Source of the DNA: Luteolibacter arcticus
GTDB lineage: Bacteria; Verrucomicrobiota; Verrucomicrobiia; Verrucomicrobiales; Akkermansiaceae
Direction: 5' to 3'
NCBI RefSeq assembly: GCF_025950235.1
Contig: NZ_JAPDDT010000009.1
Span: forward strand, 162,303-226,302
Length of the DNA: 64,000 nt
Shown here: positions 25,843 to 33,541 of the stretch, piece after piece
Position numbering within the stretch: the first letter of the stretch is position 1
Layout of the letters: each line of letters opens with the position of its first letter
Position numbers and translations under genes: made by a program
Notes under the pieces: generated by a model
Told to the model about the DNA's origin: nothing
What the model saw: only the letters and a program-made list of their open reading frames with translations
Databases searched by the model: none

Positions 25843-25882
25843 CAAAACAAAACGCCGGGCCACGTCTTAGCGCGGCCCGGCG
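25843..25882 (-). terminator. Intrinsic terminator of the DUF2383 gene
   Basis: A perfect 9-bp stem CGCCGGGCC/GGCCCGGCG (12-base loop) is followed on the minus strand by TTTTGTTTTG. It lies 31 bases after the stop at 25914. Confidence 0.8.
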
Positions 25883-25913
25883 AATACGCTGTCGCTGAGA
25901 GCAACGGCGTCGT

Positions 25914-26378
25914 TTACCTCGCCCTCAATCTCTCGAGGGCGGCGATGTGTCCCGATAGCGGAGGAAGGAGTTCCTGCCGGATCACAGCCTTGATCTCATC
26001 CATGACATCGGGGTTGCTGAGTGCTTCCTCGTACTCGTTCACGCCGTGTTCCTCGCCCTGCTGGAGCGCAGCCAACGCGGGCGATTCACCGAGCAGCTTG
26101 GCAGTTCCTTCCACGGCTTTCGCAAAGCTGCCCCAGGCACCAGAGTCAGTAGCCGCTTCAGCGCCCATATCCGAAAGATGCTCGCGCAGGCGGGATGCAC
26201 TCTTTTCGTGGTCGCCGGCGATCGCGCGGAGGGCGGTCCGTTCGGTCTCGCCCTCGAACTTCTCCAAAGCCTGATTGTAGGTTTCGATCGCTGAGAGTTC
26301 GCCTTTCAATAGGCTGTTGCAGACATCGATGCATTCGTGAGTCGCATTCATGATTTCGTTTGAGGTGTCGTGCGGCAT
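25914..26378 (-). CDS. PA2169-type four-helix-bundle protein (DUF2383)
   Basis: The 154-residue protein is predicted all-helical, with the DUF2383 pattern: NSLLKGELSAIETYNQALEK, AGDHEKSASRLREHLSDMGA, and a C-terminal EEHGVNEYEEAL segment. The Glu/His spacing resembles ferritin-like bundles. Such proteins are associated with general stress in several bacteria; no enzyme activity is assigned. The ATG at 26378 is used, though 26351 also fits. A good intrinsic terminator follows. The gene is divergent from the dehydrogenase at 26556. Confidence 0.85.
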   Translation of the reverse strand: MPHDTSNEIMNATHECIDVCNSLLKGELSAIETYNQALEKFEGETERTALRAIAGDHEKSASRLREHLSDMGAEAATDSGAWGSFAKAVEGTAKLLGESPALAALQQGEEHGVNEYEEALSNPDVMDEIKAVIRQELLPPLSGHIAALERLRAR

Positions 26379-26555
26379 GATTGCCGTAGCCATCCCTTCC
26401 AGCAGACCCGATACCGCACGCAAACCAAGGGGTCTGCGTCTGGGAAGAACCTCACCCCGGTGCAAGGTGCTCCGTCATCAGAGGCATTCTGCATTTGGTC
26501 GGCGTCATGGCGGTTTGGTCCGGCACCTGCGATAGCGGTTTCCATCGATCATTCC

Positions 26556-27740
26556 ATGAGAACTCCGTTCGCTCTATTCACCCTCCTGCTGCCCCTCGCG
26601 GCGCAGGAAGAAAAAGCTCCCGTCTCCATCACCGGCAACGTCTTCCGACCACCTCTGGTTCCAGCGAGCGAGGAGAGAATCACCGGGCTCAAAGTGGCGG
26701 AGGGATTCACCGTCACCGTGTTCGCCAAGGATCTGGGAAAACCCCGCATGATGGCAGTCTCTCCCGAGGGGCGGGTCTATGTCACACGGCGCGGTGAAAA
26801 CGGCGACGTCCTCATGCTCCAGGATAAGGACCGCGACGGACTCGCGGAGGAACCGACGACGGTGCTATCGCTACCCCACGTGCATGGCATCGCGATACGT
26901 GAAGGCACGGTCTATCTGGCTGCCATCCGTGAGGTTTACGCCGCTCAACTCCGCGAAGACGGGAGCTTCGGGCCACTGAAGAAACTTTACGTCGATCTGC
27001 CCGATGCGGGACAGCATCCGAACCGGACCTTGGGCTTCGGCCCGAGCGGATCGCTCTACCTCTCAATCGGCAGCACCTGCAACGCAGCCCCTGAGCCCAA
27101 CATAGAGAGCGCAACCTTCGTGGAGCTTGAGACCGACGGCAAAGGCCGGAGAATTCACGCGGCGGGCCTACGGAACACAATCGGTTTCGCGTGGCATCCT
27201 GAAACGCTGCGGATGTATGGCGTGGACCACGGCATCGATTGGCTGGGAGATGACGCCCAGCGTGAGGAGCTGAACGAGATCAAATCCGGCAAGAACTACG
27301 GCTGGCCCTTTGTCTTCGAAGATGGAAAGCCAAACCCGGCCCGGGACCCGAAGGAACACAATGGAAAGTCGTGGGCGGAACACGCCAAGGAATGCGAGCC
27401 CAGCCTGCTGACCTTGGAAGCCCACAGTGCGCCGATGGCCATGCTGTTTCCTTCCGCGAAGCAGTTCACCAAGGACTTCCACGGCGATGCCTTGGTAACA
27501 CTCCACGGATCGTGGAATCGCGGGAAACCGAGCGGCTACAGCGTGATGCGGCTCCGCTTCAAAAACGGTGAACCCGAAGCCTTCGAGGACTTCATCACCG
27601 GGTTCTACCTGGAAGGCGACAGGAGCCACTTCGGCCGCCCCTGCGGACTTGCCGAGTGGACGGACGGCACGGTGCTAATGAGCGACGACAGCGGCGGCGT
27701 CATCTACCGCATTTGGCGCTCGAAGGAAGCACTGGAGTAA
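26556..27740 (+). CDS. PQQ-dependent sugar dehydrogenase-like beta-propeller (GSDH family)
   Basis: The 394-residue protein begins with a signal peptide (MRTPFALFTLLLPLAAQ). It is a six-bladed propeller of the soluble glucose/sorbosone dehydrogenase type: ITGLKVAEGFTVTVFAKDLG, then ALHVHGIAI-like LPHVHGIAI, HPNRTLGFGPSGSLYLSIGS, GLRNTIGFAWHPET and NEIKSGKNYGWPFVFE. The His in HGIAI and the Arg-Asn in GLRNTIG align with PQQ and Ca-binding positions of the family. It would oxidise aldose sugars or similar in the periplasm. It converges with the Cys-rich gene at 27743. Confidence 0.9.
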   Translation: MRTPFALFTLLLPLAAQEEKAPVSITGNVFRPPLVPASEERITGLKVAEGFTVTVFAKDLGKPRMMAVSPEGRVYVTRRGENGDVLMLQDKDRDGLAEEPTTVLSLPHVHGIAIREGTVYLAAIREVYAAQLREDGSFGPLKKLYVDLPDAGQHPNRTLGFGPSGSLYLSIGSTCNAAPEPNIESATFVELETDGKGRRIHAAGLRNTIGFAWHPETLRMYGVDHGIDWLGDDAQREELNEIKSGKNYGWPFVFEDGKPNPARDPKEHNGKSWAEHAKECEPSLLTLEAHSAPMAMLFPSAKQFTKDFHGDALVTLHGSWNRGKPSGYSVMRLRFKNGEPEAFEDFITGFYLEGDRSHFGRPCGLAEWTDGTVLMSDDSGGVIYRIWRSKEALE

Positions 27741-27742
27741 CC

Positions 27743-28006
27743 CTAGAGAGGCACCTTTTCCTCCTCCGCGCGGTCCGCATTGTCGACGATGCCCTCGGCG
27801 CCCTGCTGGCGCGAACAATGCCCGCAGCAGTAGATCGTGCCATCCACCTCAACCCCGTGGCCGATGATGCGGCAATCGCAGTGAGGGCACGTAGGCGCAA
27901 GAATCTGGATGGCGCACTCGAAGCAATCGAAGGTATAGGTCTCGCCGTCGATCGTGACGTCGATGCACTTGTCGTATTCGTTTCCGCAGCATTCGCAGGT
28001 CTTCAT
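27743..28006 (-). CDS. Small Cys-rich zinc-ribbon/metallothionein-like protein, 87 aa
   Basis: From the ATG at 28006 (MKTCECCGNEYDKC) the protein has eleven Cys and two conserved His in patterns CECC, FDCFECAIQ, CPHCDCRIIGHG and IYCCGHC. The paired CxxC sets suggest two zinc-binding knuckles. The tail is acidic. It is close in style to short bacterial metallothionein/zinc-ribbon proteins, but the exact family is not certain. The gene converges with the dehydrogenase gene. Confidence 0.75.
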   Translation of the reverse strand: MKTCECCGNEYDKCIDVTIDGETYTFDCFECAIQILAPTCPHCDCRIIGHGVEVDGTIYCCGHCSRQQGAEGIVDNADRAEEEKVPL

Positions 28007-28157
28007 GGCAGATGCAGCATCGCACGCCACATGCCGGTCGTGCTTGTGTTCGCAGGTCGAGAATCCGGCCTCCGTGCCGTGTCGATCTGCACGGCCGGAC
28101 GGCTCTTTGCACGACGAGATAGCTGGCGCGTCTCATGCGAGGTGAAATCGAAAACCA

Positions 28158-29258
28158 ATGGGAAGACTGGTCTTCACTCACGACGGAATGCCGGGCTACC
28201 GGAGGAAGCGGGCGGGACGCGGCTTTTGCTACGAGCTGCCCGATGGAGCCCTGCTACGGGACAAGGAAGAACGAACCCGCATCTCATCGCTAGCCGTCCC
28301 CCCCGCCTATGAGGACGTGTGGATCTGCATGCTGGAGAACGGACATCTGCAGGCGACCGGACTCGATCAACGCGGACGAAAGCAGTACCGCTATCACCCG
28401 GAGTGGCACCGCATGGCCGGCGACCGCAAATTCCTGAACCTCGCGGGGTTCGCCAAGGCCTTGCCGGGGATCCGCCGCAAGGTGCGGGCGGCGTTGCACG
28501 ACGACGGGCTCGAGCGTGACCGCATCATCGCTGGAATCGTGACCCTCCTCGACCTCACCGGCTTTCGCATCGGCAACCACCGGTATGTCCGCGAGAACCG
28601 CAGCTTCGGACTGGCATCGCTGCTCACGCGCCATGCCCGCGAGACCGATGATGGATGGTGGCTCCGATTCAGGGGCAAGGCCGGCAAGGAGCATCGTGCC
28701 CGGATCAACGACGCCCAAGTGACCGCACTGGTCCAAGAACTCCAGGACCTGCCCGGGCAATACCTCTTTTGTTACCGCGATGGCCGCCGCTGGCGACCCA
28801 TCGAATCCGGCGACGTCAATGCGTGGCTGAAAGAGATCAGCGGAGGCGATTTCACCGCCAAGCAATTCCGGACCTGGAAGGCGACCGTCATGTGCGCCCG
28901 CGAACTTGGCCGCGATCTTCCACCGGAGGGGAAAACCGCACTCAAGAAGGCGGAGACCATCGCAATTCGCACCACGGCGGAACGCCTCAATCACACGCCC
29001 GCCACCTGCCGGAGCTACTACATCCATCCCGCCATCTTCCGCGCCTACCGGAGCGGTGACCTCTACCAGCGCATGCAATCCCCCCCTCCCCGACTGCGGA
29101 AGTCCGACGGAAGCGCTCTGCTCCATGCTGAAGAGCGCCGGGTGCTGGCGGCAATCGAGGCCCATCCGCCCCGCCTCAAGCGGTCGCGGGTCACCGCGGC
29201 CGAGAAGCTGGAATGCATTCTGCGAAGAAGCTTGAAGAAACCTCACCGCCTACACTGA
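28158..29258 (+). CDS. DNA topoisomerase IB (poxvirus-like)
   Basis: The 366-residue protein matches bacterial TopIB: an N-terminal domain (AVPPAYEDVWICMLENGHLQ, QATGLDQRGRKQYRYHPEW), the catalytic core (ALLDLTGFRIGN-type: TLLDLTGFRIGNHRYVRENR, RFRGKAGKEHRARI), FTAKQFRTWKATVM and the active-site Tyr in TCRSYYIHPAI (Tyr287 or Tyr288, the latter preferred because it precedes IHP). It relaxes supercoils through a 3'-phosphotyrosine intermediate. TopIB is common in stress-type gene islands of bacteria. The stop overlaps the next start (TGATG), a coupled arrangement. Confidence 0.93.
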   Translation: MGRLVFTHDGMPGYRRKRAGRGFCYELPDGALLRDKEERTRISSLAVPPAYEDVWICMLENGHLQATGLDQRGRKQYRYHPEWHRMAGDRKFLNLAGFAKALPGIRRKVRAALHDDGLERDRIIAGIVTLLDLTGFRIGNHRYVRENRSFGLASLLTRHARETDDGWWLRFRGKAGKEHRARINDAQVTALVQELQDLPGQYLFCYRDGRRWRPIESGDVNAWLKEISGGDFTAKQFRTWKATVMCARELGRDLPPEGKTALKKAETIAIRTTAERLNHTPATCRSYYIHPAIFRAYRSGDLYQRMQSPPPRLRKSDGSALLHAEERRVLAAIEAHPPRLKRSRVTAAEKLECILRRSLKKPHRLH

Positions 29259-29545
29259 TGACCTCAAACGATCCAAACCAACCGCTCCCGCCAGCGTCCC
29301 GTGGTGCGATGGCACCTCCTTATGTGGACGAGGATGCCAATGAAGCCTTGGTCGAGCAGGGCCTTGAAGCCGCGGAAGACGAACTCCGCGACGTGGTCGC
29401 CGCCTCCTACGAGGAAGGCGCTCGCGAAGCCGCCGACCCGGAGCAAATGATGGATGACATCGATTACCGGGAAGCGGAAGATGAGGAAGGCGCTCCCGAG
29501 GTCGAAGCCATTCATGGGGAAGCCGTGCCCGAAGAGGAGGAATGA
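29258..29545 (+). CDS. Small acidic protein, 95 aa
   Basis: The start at 29258 overlaps the topoisomerase stop (TGATG), and the stop overlaps the next gene (ATGA), so three genes are coupled. The protein is strongly acidic (tail EVEAIHGEAVPEEEE) with a Pro-rich N-terminus. It has no visible domain. An acidic partner of a DNA-binding enzyme such as topoisomerase is conceivable, but that is speculation. Confidence 0.6.
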   Translation: MTSNDPNQPLPPASRGAMAPPYVDEDANEALVEQGLEAAEDELRDVVAASYEEGAREAADPEQMMDDIDYREAEDEEGAPEVEAIHGEAVPEEEE

Positions 29546-29826
29546 TCGTCTTCGAGCAATATACGGTCGTCACTTCCGACGACCTCGGGAAGTTTGAGGA
29601 CCGGATCAACCAGCTCCTTTCGGAAGGCTGGGCCCTTCAAGGAGGCGTGGCGGTGTGTCCGATGACTCAAAGCTCCGAGTCCTGCATTCATATGCAGTGG
29701 AGTCAGGCGATGGCGCTACCTTCCCGAAACGTCCCGGCGGTGAGCTTGCAGGAAGAGGAATTTCCATTGCCCCGATCCGCAGAACTCCACCGGATCGGCG
29801 AGTTGCCCTCTGCCGACCTGGGCTGA
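29542..29826 (+). CDS. DUF1737 domain protein
   Basis: The first 60 residues match DUF1737: FEQYTVVTSDDLGKFEDRIN, LLSEGWALQGGVAV, and WSQAMAL, where the family normally ends. The remaining about 34 residues (SRNVPAVSLQEEEFPLPRSA) look unrelated and may be a read-through extension after loss of the usual stop. Function unknown; the gene is fused in a coupled trio with topoisomerase IB. Confidence 0.7.
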   Translation: MIVFEQYTVVTSDDLGKFEDRINQLLSEGWALQGGVAVCPMTQSSESCIHMQWSQAMALPSRNVPAVSLQEEEFPLPRSAELHRIGELPSADLG

Positions 29827-29959
29827 CAACGTCCCGCTTGGAACCCTTCCGCAGTCTGACTATAGAAGAATCCGAAACGCACGCAGAGTGCGAATCCGAT
29901 TCCTCACGTGCAGAAACCCCGTGAAGCCAGCATCGCAATCTATTCCTGCGGGCCAGCGG

Positions 29960-30385
29960 CAAAGATCGAGTCCCCCGGACCCGCTCGATCCGGCTCGGAT
30001 ATCCCGCCCGCCATCTTCATCACCTACAGGCCGGTGCGGATCGGGGCGAGCGGGTTGCGCAGTTCATGGGCGAGCGTGGCGAGGAACTCGTCCTTCCTGC
30101 GGTCCGCGGCCTGCAGGGTCTAACAAACGCCAGCGCATGTAGGAGCCGGCGAACGAATGTGTGATCGTTTCAAGGAACTCCAGCTCGTCGGCATCGAAGT
30201 GCGTGCGGGTGCGGCTGGCGAAGGATAACGTGCCTAACAGCTCGCCGCCCGCCATCAGAGGATTGCAGGCGTAAACGGAAACCCCGTAGCTCTTCACCAG
30301 CGAGGCGAGCGCATTTTCCGACTACTGGATGCAGGTCACCACCATCGGCTCGCGGCGCTGTGCGACCATGCCGTGGAGCCAGTCC
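29960..30385 (-). pseudogene. Decayed GAF-HisKA sensor kinase fragment
   Basis: On the minus strand the frame MDWLHGMVAQRREPMVVTCIQ runs from 30385, hits a TAG at 30324-30322, then continues with a clear GAF end (LVKSYGVSVYACNPLMAGGE, LLGTLSFASRTRTHFDADEL). After a frameshift near 30120 a histidine-kinase H-box follows in another frame ([20 protein letters not shown]), another TAG at 30026-30024 (CAG to TAG is the simplest reading of RTGL-stop-VMKMAGG), and then it peters out. It derives from a GAF-type hybrid kinase; no HATPase is left. Confidence 0.75.
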
Positions 30386-30519
30386 ATTCACCTCGTAGCC
30401 CTCACCGGCTGGGGCAAGACGGCGACCGCGAAAAGACCCGGGCCGCCGGCTTCGACCGGCATCTCGTGAAACCCGCCGACCCCGAAGCGCTGCGCATGCT
30501 TCTCGCGTCCACCTCCTGA
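30386..30519 (+). pseudogene. Decayed receiver-domain tail, opposite orientation to the kinase fragment
   Basis: On the plus strand IHLVALTGWG (frame 1) continues after a one-base deletion near 30415 as DGDREKTRAAGFDRHLVKPA DPEALRMLLAS and a TGA at 30517-30519. This is the C-terminal half of a REC domain of the type at the end of hybrid kinases (ALTGWGQ...AGFDHHLVKP). It begins where the GAF fragment on the other strand begins, so an inversion or two nested deletions joined them. Confidence 0.7.
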
Positions 30520-30520
30520 A

Positions 30521-30943
30521 TCAGGAGAGTCCCCCTTGGAAATCGCGAATCACGGCACGCAGGTCATCCGGGCGGACCGGCTTCGCCATATGATGGTTGA
30601 TGCCGGCTTCGGCACACGACCGCTTGTCGTCATCCTGATCGAGCCCGCTGAGGGCGATGATGATGATTCCCGCTCCATCCGGCTGGCAACGGATCCGGCG
30701 CGAGGCCTCGAGGCCATCCATTTCAGGCATGCCGATGTCCATCACGATCAGGTGCGGTTGGAAAGTGGCCGCCAGATCCACTGCCTTCACCCCGTCGTAC
30801 GCGACCTGAACCACATGGCCTTCCATTTCGAAAAACATGGCGAGGATATCGGCAGCATTCTTGCCGTCATCCACAACTAGGATCCGCAGACTGCCTTGAG
30901 GCAAAGTGACCGGCATTTGGCGCTCCGCTTGCACAATCGTCAT
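30521..30943 (-). CDS. Single-domain response regulator (CheY-like receiver)
   Basis: The 140-residue protein is a stand-alone receiver: acidic pocket VVDD (Asp25, Asp26), phospho-acceptor Asp69 in LIVMDIGMPEMDG, ALSG switch and Lys in MAKPVRPDDL. There is no output domain. The sequence is close to receivers found at the end of hybrid kinases, consistent with the decayed kinase fragments directly next to it. It may be a fossil of the same phosphorelay that is still functional as a stand-alone protein. Confidence 0.88.
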   Translation of the reverse strand: MTIVQAERQMPVTLPQGSLRILVVDDGKNAADILAMFFEMEGHVVQVAYDGVKAVDLAATFQPHLIVMDIGMPEMDGLEASRRIRCQPDGAGIIIIALSGLDQDDDKRSCAEAGINHHMAKPVRPDDLRAVIRDFQGGLS

Positions 30944-31065
30944 GGCATCTCCTTTCCTTTGAAAATCACCATGAATTAAAGCGCCTTTTCCCTAGGGCTT
31001 TCAAGTATTCACTACAGCGTGTGCAAATTGCTCGCCTTGACGCGCCTAACGGGCGATTTGCCCTC

Positions 31066-31404
31066 TCAATCGGACGTGTGGATCATGAGGATCTTGTCGG
31101 TGGGGATCCAGTTCTCGGAATTGCCTTCCTTCAAGACACACCAGTCGTCGGAGAGCCGGATCAACTGGCCCTTTGCAGTGCCGTCCGCTTCGAATCCCGA
31201 CACTGCATTTTCGCCCGCCGGACGCGACTCCCGCGAAGCCTGGGGATCGACGGAAACGATGCATTTCCGACCAAGCGGAAGATCCACCTTGGCAGGTGCG
31301 GAATTCGGGACAGCCGGAGTCTGGCCTTGCAAGTTCATCAGGGCGAAGCCGCCGAAGGCAACGGCGGAGGCAATCAGGAGCGTGGTCAATTTCATAGGTT
31401 TCAT
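31066..31404 (-). CDS. Exported hypothetical protein, 112 aa
   Basis: From the ATG at 31404 the protein has a signal/anchor helix (MKPMKLTTLLIASAVAFGGF, possibly uncleaved), a Pro/Ala linker and a beta-strand-rich C-terminal half (GRKCIVSVDPQASRESRPAG, IRLSDDWCVLKEGNSENWIP, KILMIHTSD). The end resembles the SH3-like 'W(V/I)P(T/K)xxIL' hairpins found in small verrucomicrobial proteins. No family assignment. It follows the fasciclin gene on the same strand by 43 bases. Confidence 0.65.
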   Translation of the reverse strand: MKPMKLTTLLIASAVAFGGFALMNLQGQTPAVPNSAPAKVDLPLGRKCIVSVDPQASRESRPAGENAVSGFEADGTAKGQLIRLSDDWCVLKEGNSENWIPTDKILMIHTSD

Positions 31405-31447
31405 GGAGTTCACCCTCTCCCCAACAGAATCCACGCCACCGGCACTC

Positions 31448-31966
31448 TCACTCGTTATCGGGCTCAAGGACCATGTTGATCACATGAACGACACCATTGG
31501 TCGCTCCGAGGTCGCCGGCCACCACTTCACCGCGGCCAACCCACACCACACCCTCGGTTTGCTTGAGCACGATCCGGCTACCTTGCAGAGTCGTAACCTC
31601 CGCGGTGGAGATTCCCGGCGTCGGCAGGGGGCCGCGGATAATGTGATATTGGATTACGTCGGCGAGCTTTCCGCGGTTCTCCGGCTTCGACCATTCGGTC
31701 ATCGTGCCTTCCGGCAAGGCGCGGAATGCATCATTGGTAGGTGCGAGAACGGTCCACGGACCATTCCTCCGCAGCGTCGCTTCTACGCCCGCTGCCTTGA
31801 TCGCATCCGCGAACAGCGACAGGTCCGGCCGTGAGGCGATAACTTCCAGAACGTCTTTGGGTTGCTCCTTGGGAACCACCGGGCGCACCGGTTCGTTTTG
31901 CGCCAAGCCCGCGCCTAGAACCAGCGCGGCGGCAACTGCTGAAATGGATGTTGTTATAGTTTTCAT
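31448..31966 (-). CDS. Secreted fasciclin (FAS1) domain protein
   Basis: The 172-residue protein has a signal peptide (MKTITTSISAVAAALVLGAG, cleavage near residue 22) and one FAS1 domain (about 40-170): LFADAIKAAGVEATLRRNGP, TVLAPTNDAFRALPEGTM and the terminal H2 box NGVVHVINMVLEP. FAS1 domains mediate adhesion. It precedes the 112-residue exported protein on the minus strand and follows the GH130 gene cluster start region with a 114-base gap. Confidence 0.9.
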   Translation of the reverse strand: MKTITTSISAVAAALVLGAGLAQNEPVRPVVPKEQPKDVLEVIASRPDLSLFADAIKAAGVEATLRRNGPWTVLAPTNDAFRALPEGTMTEWSKPENRGKLADVIQYHIIRGPLPTPGISTAEVTTLQGSRIVLKQTEGVVWVGRGEVVAGDLGATNGVVHVINMVLEPDNE

Positions 31967-32080
31967 GGGGATACCTCCTTGCCCTTAGTCCAGCAGATCG
32001 CGGGCAGATCTCCCGGCGGCGTGACGATCGCATGCATCTGCCCCCTCCGTGCCGAGCGTATCCTTCACCGGCACCCCCAC

Positions 32081-33541
32081 TCACTCCTCCTTGAGGGCAG
32101 CAAGCAGATCGTCGAGGTCAACCGTGGTAATGGCAGAGGCCTTGTCGCTCATCGCGTACGGCAGCACCAGACGCCGCCCATGGATGAGTGACCCGCAGCT
32201 ATAGACGACATTGGGAACGTAGCCTTCGCGCTCGTTTCCTTCCGGAGAAAGGAGCGGTCGCTTCAGCCGGCCGATCACCTTGGTCGGATCTTCAAGATCC
32301 AACAGGACCGCGCCGATGCAGTATTTGCGCATGGGTCCGACTCCATGAGTGATCACCAGCCAACCTTCCTCTGTCTCGATCGGCGAACCGCAGTTGCCGA
32401 TCTTCACCCCTTCCCACATCTCGGCCGGCCGCAGCAGGATCTGTGCGTCATTCCAGAAGTGGGGATCCGCGGAGAACATGATGAACAGGTTCTCGTCATC
32501 CTGGCGGGACAGCATCGCATACTGGCCGTCGATGCAGCGCGGAAAGAGAGCCATGCCCTTGTTCTGCACCGCCGCGCCATTCAGCGTCAGGATGCGGAAG
32601 TTGAGAAAGTCTTTCGTTTCGATGAGCTGCGGCAAGATCGCCCGGCCGTTGTACGCGGTATAGGTGGCGTAGTAGATGAAGGACCCATCCTCGCGCGAGA
32701 ACCGCACGAATCGGGCGTCCTCGATCCCGTTGCTTTCATTCGGCGAGACCGGAAAGATGATCCGCTCGCTCACCGCCAGCTTCTCCGAAAACCGCACCTC
32801 GTAGTTCGAATCGGCAAGCCACTGCATGCATTCGAGCGTGCGGGACAAGTCGCGGGTTCCGTTCCGGTTGCGGGACTTCATGAGGCGGGCGCTTTTCCTC
32901 AGATCAACCCGGCTGAAGGCGTCGCCCAACTCCTCCATCACGCCCTGGGTCCATTCATTGTCGAAGCCCATCTCATACAGTTTCGAGACGAAGCTGTCCT
33001 TGCGATAGGTTGGGTTCGGAAGAATTTCCGGCACCGTCACAAATCGCGACACCGGATCGAGGTGAATGTGACCGTCGGCAAGGATCATGCCGCTGCGGAA
33101 CTCGATCGAGGAAATGTGACCTTCGCCGGTGGCACGCAGACTCATGATGAAGCGCAAGGCTCCCTCCGGAACGCCTTCCTGATCGGGGTGCGGCACGATT
33201 GAAGGATTGAACAGCGCCGCCGACTCCAAGGCATATTCGCCGGAGAACAGCGCACCCACCAGCAACTGCCGGGAACGTGACAACGGCCGTTGGGTGAAGA
33301 GCTTCGAGGAGACCTTCTCGAAGTGGGAGTATAGCACAGAATCGATATCAAAGTGACGCCCGTCGAACTCCTCCTTCACCGCTGCCAGTTCCTGTTCCGC
33401 CTCGGCCTCGGTGAGGGAAAGGGCACGGGCGATGATGGTCGTCACGCGCTGCCCATCGGAGGGAATAAAAGGGCGGATGATTACCCGGTTGCTCTCAGGC
33501 AAAAGGGTCACTTCATGACGTTGCAGCTTCACTTTCTTCAT
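32081..33541 (-). CDS. GH130 family glycoside phosphorylase/hydrolase, 486 aa
   Basis: The protein has the GH130 five-bladed propeller with a long N-terminal extension: GEYALESAALFNPSIVPHPD, GEGHISSIEFRSG, ESNGIEDARFVRFSREDGSF (catalytic Asp region), KGMALFPRCIDGQYAMLSRQ, NCGSPIETEEGWLVITHGVG. GH130 enzymes mostly phosphorolyse beta-mannosides or hydrolyse them; the substrate is not clear. The gene overlaps the glycosyltransferase gene by 4 bases (ATGA, minus strand), so the enzymes act in one pathway. Confidence 0.9.
   Translation of the reverse strand: MKKVKLQRHEVTLLPESNRVIIRPFIPSDGQRVTTIIARALSLTEAEAEQELAAVKEEFDGRHFDIDSVLYSHFEKVSSKLFTQRPLSRSRQLLVGALFSGEYALESAALFNPSIVPHPDQEGVPEGALRFIMSLRATGEGHISSIEFRSGMILADGHIHLDPVSRFVTVPEILPNPTYRKDSFVSKLYEMGFDNEWTQGVMEELGDAFSRVDLRKSARLMKSRNRNGTRDLSRTLECMQWLADSNYEVRFSEKLAVSERIIFPVSPNESNGIEDARFVRFSREDGSFIYYATYTAYNGRAILPQLIETKDFLNFRILTLNGAAVQNKGMALFPRCIDGQYAMLSRQDDENLFIMFSADPHFWNDAQILLRPAEMWEGVKIGNCGSPIETEEGWLVITHGVGPMRKYCIGAVLLDLEDPTKVIGRLKRPLLSPEGNEREGYVPNVVYSCGSLIHGRRLVLPYAMSDKASAITTVDLDDLLAALKEE

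Noticed and set aside
29827..30142. Short plus-strand frames after the DUF1737 gene
   Set aside because: They lie antisense to the decayed kinase remnant and lack domains.
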